Below, piece by piece: positions 52,181 to 64,000 of a DNA stretch of 64,000 nucleotides (position 1 is its first letter; every line of letters begins with the position of its first letter). Below the pieces are notes generated by a model that was not told the origin of the DNA, searched no databases, and was given only the letters and a program-made list of their open reading frames with translations. Source of the stretch: Silurus meridionalis (taxonomy: Eukaryota > Chordata > Actinopteri > Siluriformes > Siluridae); contig NC_060886.1 in NCBI RefSeq assembly GCF_014805685.1, positions 21,228,108-21,292,107 on the forward strand, written 5' to 3'. Both the position numbers and the translations under genes were made by a program.

Positions 52181-52678
52181 GGAAAAACAGAGATTAAAGA
52201 AAACCTACAAGCCCTGCAAACCCTGACCAGAATAAAACAGTTGTGTTAAATATAGATGAAATTGTAAATATTCTGATTCAAGTGATTGTTTTATTTTATT
52301 TTGTCACATAATTACAGCCAGTTATATTGCTATTTGTCTGTTATGTATACTGTACATTAAATTATTAGCAATATATCCACTTTAATAATTTTGGTTACAT
52401 AATGGTTTAGTAGTATTCATAAGCAGGCATGACTACTGGAATAAAGTGATGCATTCAAAAATGTCATCGATAACCAATAAAAGTGGCAGTTATTTGTTTG
52501 TTTGATTAATTTTATTCCACCTCACCTGTAAAAGCATCAGCCAGGCAAACAAACAAACAAACACATACTAAAAGTTAGTACAGAATAAAAAGCCTTTCCA
52601 AAAAAACAACTTATATCACAATACAGATTTAGCTATACCTTGTTACATTCATTTGTTAGAACTGGTAGAGCTTTTATA

Positions 52679-52738
52679 ATCTTCTTCTTCTTCTTCTTCT
52701 TCTTCTTCTTCTTCTCCTTCTTCTTCTTCTTCTTCTTA

Positions 52739-52773
<35 letters not shown>
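52679..52773. repeat. (CTT)n then (ATT)n trinucleotide tracts
   Basis: CTT from 52679 to about 52737 with a CTC interruption, then ATT to about 52773. Confidence 0.95.
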
Positions 52774-52778
<5 letters not shown>

Positions 52779-52848
52779 TATTATTTTTATTGCAATTCTT
52801 ATTCTTCTTATGATGATGGTAATGAACTTATTAAAGTTATTTATGCTT

Positions 52849-52852
<4 letters not shown>

Positions 52853-52910
<58 letters not shown>

Positions 52911-52963
52911 ATGTCACAGAAGTGGAAATAAGAAGCAGGATCTTATGAGTTTTCACAGCATGC

Positions 52964-53014
<51 letters not shown>

Positions 53015-53080
53015 GAAGCATGCTGTGAAAACTCATAAGATCCTGCTTCTTATTTCCACTTCTGTGACATCTCAGTTTAT
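52853..53080. repeat. Perfect 68-bp-arm palindrome within (TA)n
   Basis: TA tract 52853-52900, left arm 52901-52968, TA loop 52969-53012, right arm 53013-53080. The right arm is the exact reverse complement of the left (68 of 68). The arm begins ATAAACTGAGATGTCACAGA and ends CAGCATGCTTCTA. It can form a long hairpin or cruciform. Lies 320 bp before the abi2 ATG. Origin unclear: foldback MITE, or a (TA)-driven inverted duplication. Confidence 0.95.
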
Positions 53081-53149
53081 AATAAACGCTACACATAGCA
53101 AGCCAAAACTCTCCTCTGGGCTTAATTTTAAAAACCTATCTACTCCCTT

Positions 53150-56214
<3,065 letters not shown>

Positions 56215-57085
56215 GCAGTAAGAAGGACAGACTGGTTTAAGGTGGAGGTTGGATTGCATCAATGAGCACTTTCCTGTTTGCAGTAGTGATGGACAGGTTG
56301 ACAGACGAGGTCAGACAGGAGTCTCCATGGACTATGATGTTTGCGGATGATATTTTTATTTTTTGTGAGAGTAGGGAGCAGGTTGAGAAGAGCCTGGAGA
56401 GATGGAGGTACACACTGGAGAGAAGGGGACTGAAAGTCAGTAGGATTAAAACAGAGTACATGTGTGTGAATGAGAGGGAGGGCAGTGAAGTGGTGCAGTT
56501 GCAGGGAGAAGAGGTGGAGAAGGTGGAGGAGTTCAGGTATCTGTGGTCAACAGTGCAAAGTAATGGAGGGTGTGTTAGAGAAGTGAAGAAAAGAGTGCAG
56601 GCAGGGTGGAGTGGGTGGAGAAGAGTGGCAGGAGTGATTTGTGATCGAAGAGTATCTAAAAAAAAAAAGGGAAAGGGAAAGGAAAAAAACTGGTGAGACC
56701 TGCGATGTTGTATAGTCTAGAGAAAGTGACATTGACTAAAAGACAGGCGGCAGAGCTGAAGATGTTGTTTTCATTGGGAGTGACGAGAATGGACAGGATT
56801 GGAAATAAGTTAATTAAAGGGACAGCGCATGTAGGACGTTTTGGAGAAAAGGTGAGGGAGGCGAAATTGAGATGGTTTGGACATGTGCAGAGGAGGGACA
56901 TGGGGTATATCTGTAGAAGAATGCTGAAAATGGAGCTGGAGAGTAGGAAGAAAAGAGGAAGGCCAAGGAGGAGGGTCATGGATGTGGTGAGGGAAGACAT
57001 GCAGGTAGTTGGTGTGAAAGAGGCAGATGTAGAGGACAGGGGGTAAGGAGACGGATTATCCGCTGTGGCGACCCCGAAAGAAGAA
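56215..57085 (+). pseudogene. RTE-type LINE, 5'-truncated, reverse transcriptase C-terminus
   Basis: Begins near LTDEVRQESPWTMMFADDIF (FADD is the catalytic reverse transcriptase box). Then SREQVEKSLERWRYTLERRG, KTEYMCVNEREGSEV, VQAGWSGWRRVAGVICDRRV, and after a frame change at an A-rich run (about 56660-56690) RPAMLYSLEKVTLTKRQAAE, KLRWFGHVQRRDMGY and RRVMDVVREDMQVVGV. It ends GGATTATCCGCTGTGGCGAC then CCCGAAAGAAGAA. Family is the fish RTE type. In abi2 intron 1; inactive. Confidence 0.88.
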
Positions 57086-59766
57086 CATTTCCAATGAAAG
57101 TGGTGCGTGTGCGTGTGTGTGTGTGTGATTTGTAGTGTTTTGATTACTCTCTGCCTGTCTATGACTTGTAATTTCCACTTGTCTACCCATTTCAGCATCA
57201 CAGATGGCCATACCACTTCCCATTGACTTGTCTGTGTACGTGTGAGTCATGGAGTGCATCCTTGAGCTGTGTGTTGTAGAGTGATGTTCTTCAGCTCCAA
57301 CTTAATGCAGCTGGATTTGGTTAGCTAGTGCTGAGTCTAGGGCCACAGGTAATTGGAACCATGTTTGACTACCCAGAGCAGTGTGTGGTTTGGTGAACTC
57401 TGAAAGGGCCTGTGAGTATCAGGCCTGTGAGTATCAGACGTGGTGTTTCGAGCTTGTTGATTTGGATCACTATAATGGAGACAGCAGGATATGTTTTTTT
57501 TTTTTTTTTTTTTTAAACACTATATAAGTGAAGTATTTCTTTTTTTTATATAAGTCTCTGATACACAAACTCTGTACAGCCCACTTTTTGTACACATGAA
57601 AAAGAGGACATAGATGAGAGGAACCATTGAAATGTTGCATATTGGCATGTTATAATGATTTCAAAAGATTTTTTTCCAGTGACATCAACACTTTTTATTA
57701 GCCTTCCTAAATATGGTTTGACTCATCCTTCGTGAAAGACATGACTTTGAGAAGTTTTTATATACCCTATATATAATTCACTAATTTGGGGACTTTTGTT
57801 AACTAAGGAGTCTACTGAAGAATATCCACTGTGCTCATCTAATGGATAATAAGCAGTAATGAGTGGTGTACTAATTCAGATGCAAGGTTTGACTAGAGCT
57901 GAAAGGATTATTATTATTTTGATTGATTTATTTTTTCCTTTTGACTGTATCAAGAAAAATGTCAGTAACAAATATAAAATAAAAGTGGAGTAACAAATAT
58001 CTCTTTAATATCTTTAACCCAGTAGAGGTAAACATAGCTGGTCATCAAGAGTGTAATTTGATGTTCTATAATTTTATTGTTCTTTGTCTTAAATTGGTAA
58101 CAAAGCATTTTGGTTAATGTTTATTGATTAAATATTTTATTAGAATCGATTTATCTGATTAGAAGTTTTGCTAATTATAACTATATAAAACCCTATTTCA
58201 GGTTATTTATGTGTAAAAGTGTACTTAAAAAATGCAAAGCCACATATTGAGTTTAACTATCTTTAATTTGGACATTTTATAAAGCTTATAGTGGCTGCTT
58301 GTTGAGGAGTACATTGGGGATTTCTCCTTTCAACAAATTCGCTCATGCTGGATTTTTTGTTTTTGTAAAAAATGTAATAAAACAGCATTTGCGTATGCAA
58401 GGTAAAGCAATTTGTGAAAATAAGCATTTGTATTGTTTTTAATAATTATTGCAGATGGTAAGTTGACAATCATGCTTATAAAAATCAATATAAAATATAA
58501 TGTTTTGACAGTAAATAAAAAACACACATTTTGTACAGTTGTAAAGATATAAGCATCTAGAATATATGAATTTAATTTTGTATAATAATTAAATGATATA
58601 TGCATAAATTAAATATACACACATTAAAAACAAGCATTTGAACATAGTAAAGCCACAGTAAATCATGTTTGAAAACAGGTAAATTAGCAGTTATAGTAGA
58701 CTAATGCCATAAAGAGAGAAAGGAACGAAACACAGCAAGCTAATAAAAAAAGAAAAGAAAAAAGAAAAAATGTGCATTTGTGTACAAATGCATAAGCATT
58801 AGCTGAAAACCACAACAGTGACTAAAAATATCATCGTTTACTGCTGCTGTTATTTGCTGCTTTTACATTTAGTGTTTGTTCGCACCGTTTTAATTGAATC
58901 CATCACAATGTTGAGGCGAGTTGATTGCGCAACCTGCAAATCACGCCAAAACGGATCCAGTGGGACTGTCCAGAAGTTATCAAACAGTTTACACAATAAC
59001 ACTTAATTAAAGTGTAGCATTTTCACATGATGAGGATATACAGTTTTTTCCTGCTGCCAGTTGACCCTGTACTCTCCGCCATTTCGCAAGCAGCCGTGTT
59101 ATCTACGCTAACTTTTAACTTGAGCAGACCGACTAATCGATAACAGCATTCATTTACAACGAAGCTCATTATCAATATACTTTGTTTAATAACTAAATAT
59201 AATCCAGATGTGATGATTTGTCATACACTTTTCAGATTTTGATGGCTATTTATTTAGTTATTTTTTTGATTAAAACATTAAAAATACAATTGCAAAATTA
59301 TACATTTTTTTTAAAAAGGTTATTTTTAGGTTTATTCATTTTTAAATTTTAAAGTTGTTTAATAGTTACTTTTTACTATTTGAAACAGTTTTCATCTGGA
59401 TTTTTAGTACTATGGGTTTGTATCCTGTTTATTAAAAAAACATTGACAACAGCAGTTACAGATGTATTGCGCTACAGCTAGTATTTGCATAAGCCATGAT
59501 TTAGTTGAACATGTGGTATTACGTTTGCGGTAATGACATTAAGAAGGCAGTGTACATTTTTCACCTAATTGCTTGTTCCCTAAGCAACTCTGTTTAAGAA
59601 CATTTAGTGCTCAAAGCCATGATGTAGTCATGACAGAAAATATGCACTGTGAAGCATTATAATTACGGTATGTACTGCAAAGTGTTATTTTAGCATTGTG
59701 TAATCACAAAATAATTGTGTTTTTCCCACTGATTGATTCAAGTTTTTATTTGATTTCTGCTTTTTA
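57086..59766 (+). other. abi2: abi2 intron 1, middle part
   Basis: AT-rich intron. Poly(T) at about 57497-57514 and A-rich sequence at 58744-58770. No exon of abi2 recognised (the expected next exon encodes a conserved helical stretch starting near SADKQRALEETKAY; it is not here). Confidence 0.6.
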
Positions 59767-59988
59767 ACAGTGCCTGTCATAAATTGGGGAACTCCTAGTC
59801 TATTATCATTTAGAGACAGATGCATGTAATTTACCTTTCTTTAACAAAGATTTATTTTGACCAGACAAAGATAGTACAGATGGTAAACTGTGTATTTTTG
59901 TATTATTTTGCATATGAACAAAATTAGCCTGGATCTGTCTCAAAGACTCTAAAAGACAAGGTGTTTCCAAACTTTAAACAGGCACTGT
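59767..59988. mobile_element. Candidate short MITE in abi2 intron 1
   Basis: ACAGTGCCTGT at 59767 and ACAGGCACTGT ending 59988 are perfect 11-bp inverted repeats about 220 bp apart, next to TA dinucleotides. No coding content. Called from its ends only. Confidence 0.5.
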
Positions 59989-60359
59989 ATAATCTTGATT
60001 AATTTGCATGAAAGATCTGCTAGTACTCTGTGAAGGAGACAAATTGCACACAGTAAATTCTGTAATTTCAGCAGTTGTGCCACCTGAAGATTCATGCTCA
60101 GAATGATAGATGCTCAAAAGATTATTTCAGTATTTGCTGTATTTTCATTTATTTATGTTTTCAAGTTGTTCTGGCCCTAGTCACTGTTCATTGAGTTCTG
60201 TCCATGTGTAAATTATTATACTTTCATTATGCGCAATTGAACTATTTTTAGTTTAATTAACGAATGCAGCCCATTTAATACAGCATTTGAAAAAAAGTTT
60301 TATATATATATTATTAACAACGACCCCACAGGTATTGTTAGCCAACAGTGTACTGGTGG

Positions 60360-60472
60360 AAATTGGGCTACTATTGGCCAAAGAAGGAGAGGAGGAGTAG
60401 TTGGTTTGAAAGAGGCAGATGTAGAGGACAGGTGGGTATGGAGACTGATGATCCACTGTGGGGGCACATGTA
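60360..60472 (+). mobile_element. RTE LINE 3'-end fragment
   Basis: TGAAAGAGGCAGATGTAGAG then GACAGGTGGGTATGGAGACT and GATGATCCACTGTGG match the last 80 bp of the RTE copy at 56.2-57.1 kb. Same strand, more decayed. Confidence 0.75.
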
Positions 60473-62028
60473 CATATTTTTTTATGTAGTGGGTCTTGTC
60501 ATTTCTGGTGTTGGTGATATGTTGGCTTCAGCAAGGTTGGAAACGATTTTATATTTTGTGGAGGCATATTTGCGACAGCACATTGATATATAAACGATTG
60601 TTCGGTATGCTGTTTTTTTTTTTACCTTTGTGATGTTTATCATTGGGTTATTAAGAGGTGATTTCTGAGTGTCTCTATTGCTTGCAGTGCTCAGAATTAC
60701 CACAGGCAAAACCTTCAATCTGAGCCTTTGTGCAGAGAAACAAAATGCCTTTGTTAATTAAACCCACCTTAAAAATGAAAAAACATTACAATACAATTTA
60801 TGCTATAATAGATGTTCTTGATTTCCATTACTTTGTATGTTGATCTGCTGTCATTCTTTCACAGCTGCACGGACATTGATTTGTAACAACCCTGTAAAAC
60901 ACATGAGTTAAATTGACTTTCTCATTGTGCACAGAGAAAGTAGGTTATGCAAATTGACTTTAGTGACACTCAGTCTTAGGTGTCTGGCAGAGAACTTGTG
61001 GTCCCTTCAGTCTCTCACTTGGAAATGTTCGTGTCAATTTAGTTGGTTTAACTTTATTGGTTTAGTGAATAGAACATTGTATTAATCATTATATGTGTTT
61101 AGACTGGTGACTTTGGCAAGGTATCATTGTTTACTGAATGCAGTCCTTTTTACATGCGGAACGTAGTTAAAATCTGATTCCACTCAAGAACCTTTTAAGT
61201 GGCTGACCGCAAGATTGTTTAGTCTCCGCTTCTCACTTTGAGCACTTTTTTTTTTTTTTTTTTTTTACTATTATTATTATTATAAAACGTAAAAACATAC
61301 ACAATGCCAGTGGTATAAAAAAGAAACTAAAGTTAGCGCAATGTCACTGTGGCTACTCACTCTGAACCGGAATTAAGATTTGTTTTGCGCATGCATGAAA
61401 ACTCAAAGAAATCCATAGCGCTAGTGTTAGTTGCTAACCAAGATGTGGCTAGCAGTTAACGCTAGTGCTACAGATTCTTTAGAATTTTATGTCCAGCTTC
61501 AAGAATTTCTCTTAAAAGGAGAAAACCATGATAATTCCACATAATGAGGGAGTGAATGAATAAAGGATGGAAGGAATGAAGACATTTGTTAAAGTATGCT
61601 GAAATACATTAAAGAGTTGAGTAGATCATATCTTTGGAAAATTAAATATTAAATGTAAAACGCACACACACACACACCTCTGCATTACCCAAATAGAGTC
61701 TATAAAATGTAAACTAATTAAATTTTTCTAAAATTGTATTTAATCAATTTAATGTGTTGCAATTTAATTGTTCACTCAATTTAATCAATATAATACAATG
61801 TGTATTTAATTTATTTGATTTATTTAATTTATTTTTACAAAATATTATTTCATATAAGATTTAACCAAGCAGGCATTTTATTTGTTGATGTTAATAATAA
61901 TAAAATGTTAATAAAAAGAAAACTACAAGCAATTTTGTTCTGCATTTCGTCCCCCAAAACTGGGACACAAAATTGACAGTTAGGGATGTACCTCAGTTTG
62001 TATCATTACACCCCTCAAATCTGTGATG
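60473..62028 (+). other. abi2: abi2 intron 1, no feature seen
   Basis: AT-rich; poly(T) at 61248-61266 and a short CA tract at 61663-61676. Nothing else recognised. Confidence 0.5.
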
Positions 62029-62425
62029 TACAGACCAAAAGTTTGGACACACCTTCTCATTCAAAGAGTTTTCTTTATTTTCATGACTATGAAAATTGTA
62101 GAGTCACACTGAAGGCATCAAAACTATGAATTAACACGTGGAATTATATACATAACAAAAAAGTGTGAAACAACTGAAAATATGTCATATTTGCCACCTA
62201 TTGCTTAGATTACTGCTTTGCACACTCTTGGCATTCTCTTGATGCCTACTTTGAAGAACCTACAATATGACATATTTTCAGTTCACTTTTTTGGTATGTA
62301 TATAATTCCACATGTTAATTCATAGTTTTGATGCCTTCAGTGTGACTCTACAATTTTCATAGTCATGAAAATAAAGAAAACTCTTTAAATGAGCAGGTGT
62401 GTCCAAACATTTGGTTTGTACTGTA
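62029..62425. mobile_element. Foldback MITE (Tc1-type family)
   Basis: Begins TACAGACCAAAAGTTTGGAC and ends GTGTCCAAACATTTGGTTTG then TACTGTA. The two halves are long imperfect inverted repeats: for example ATGACTATGAAAATTGTAGA in the left half and CTACAATTTTCATAGTCAT in the right. A very common fish palindromic element with TA target site. Confidence 0.85.
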
Positions 62426-62722
<297 letters not shown>

Positions 62723-63777
62723 TGTGGAATCTGTAGAATTCTGAATCATCATTTGCAGCCGTCTTTTAACAGTCTCTCAAGCATTAAAATAAAATAAAAA
62801 GCATACAATGTTACCTATTTAAGAGTGCTTTTTAGGTATGAATATAGGGCAAATTAAATAAGATCTCTAGACAAAAGGCTACTATATATACAGTTACATA
62901 ACATGCTGGGACAAGATAAACCAGGACCAGGCTGACTTATTTTATCTCTATGTCTCATAGCTTCCTAGTTTTAGAGTCAGGAGAGGAATGACTGAGAAAG
63001 ATGTGACACTGAGACTGGGACAGGGGCAGAAAGGAAGCAGTATACAAAGGAAAACAGAAGTTTGAGATTAGCACAAAGGAAAGTAGAGGGTTAAGTGACT
63101 GGGGCATGAGCTAGAGTAGTGCTGTGCTGTCAGTATTTATAACTGTCTAGAATTCTGAAAAAGCCCTGGGTCACGGCCAAATACAAAAAGCTTTGCATGA
63201 GTGTATTGCTAGTTTTTAATAATATAATTCAATTTATATGAATAAATTTCAATTTAATAATCATTGAAATGCACAAGCTGTGAAGTCAGCATTTCAGTCT
63301 TCTATAAATGGCCATGTACTTCATAAGAGTAATGGGGTTCTGGTTTATCCAGACGTGCAGAATGCATTTTAGAGAATCAACTGAAAGATTTGACATTTCA
63401 CTTTTTTCCAGGCTCTTGAGTCTGTTCCTTAGGTATATGTATATAAATGTATATCTTCTCACATATACATTGATTAGGCTGTATAAACCAAATTATCTTG
63501 TGTTCTTATCTTTTGTGTTTTTTTTTTTCCTATTGTGTCCAGCACGATCCAATCACACTCATGTGGACTGAAAATAATTATTTGACCCTGAATTAACCCA
63601 GCTGCAGAAAGTGAACCAAATATGTGCTTTTTTTGTGTTTACTGTTCTGTCTGGGTGGTCATTTGATAATGTTACATTTGTACTGTAATCTGTATTGTAA
63701 TAGCAGTCAATGGGTTTTCGTATTGTCTTTGTGTAGGCGTGCAATGTAGGATCATTAAACCAGCAATAATCTTCTAG

Positions 63778-64000
63778 TGTGATAAGATAAGAGAAAATAA
63801 ACCTTTATTCATCCCACAGTGGGGAAATTTCTCTGCAGCAGCAAAGAAAAATAAATGCAAATATATAAAAGAATAGATACATAATATAGTATACAGTTTA
63901 TACACACAGCACAATGTATAAATACAAAAGAAGGAAATAAGAGACCACGAGTAAGTAGTTTCGCTAACAGACATTGCACCCAGGTAATATTGCACGGTTT
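63778..64000 (-). mobile_element. L2-like tail, reversed, cut by window edge
   Basis: GATAAGATAAGAGAAAATAA then CCTTTATTCATCCCACAGTG and GGGAAATTTCTCTGCAGCAG is the reversed 3' end of a common fish LINE family (TCCCACTGTGGGATGAATAAAGG sense). Continues to the window edge. Confidence 0.65.

Overview
This is a vertebrate, almost certainly teleost fish, nuclear locus. It is AT-rich and packed with dinucleotide microsatellites and fish-type mobile elements (Tc1/mariner, hAT, DIRS, RTE and L2-like LINE tails, tRNA-derived SINEs). The repeat types fit an otophysan fish such as a catfish, but that is inference. Three protein-coding genes lie on the + strand in the order als2 - tmem237 - abi2. I see no good evidence for genes on the - strand; its ORFs are transposase remnants or simple repeats.

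Layout. 1-18.1 kb: gene-poor flank with microsatellites, two related hAT copies, two Tc1-like pseudogenes and an L2-like tail. 18.17-37.41 kb: als2 (alsin), reconstructed as 33 coding exons, about 1,683 residues, with intact reading frame, RCC1-like repeats, DH/PH, eight MORN repeats and a VPS9 domain. Its introns hold at least ten repeat insertions. 37.4-48.1 kb: intergenic, with a defective DIRS retroelement and a SINE. 48.12-52.01 kb: tmem237, 11 exons, about 392 residues, four membrane segments. 52.7-53.1 kb: simple repeats and a perfect 68-bp-arm palindrome. 53.40-53.52 kb: first coding exon of abi2. Its first intron fills the rest of the window and carries an RTE LINE remnant, MITEs and a MITE-end/TA/TG higher-order repeat.

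Functions, from family knowledge: alsin is a Rab5/Rac1 regulator of endosomes and motor neurons; TMEM237 is a ciliary transition-zone membrane protein; ABI2 is a WAVE-complex subunit. They are linked by synteny (human 2q33), not by a shared pathway.

Exon boundaries were set by hand from splice sites, codon phase and family similarity. Every junction is phase-consistent. The weak points are als2 exons 14-15, tmem237 exon 1, and the unlocated UTR ends. I found no convincing undescribed system. The most notable items are the palindrome beside abi2, a hairpin module built from DIRS-like ends in an als2 intron, the als2 micro-exon, and the apparent absence of mpp4 between als2 and tmem237.
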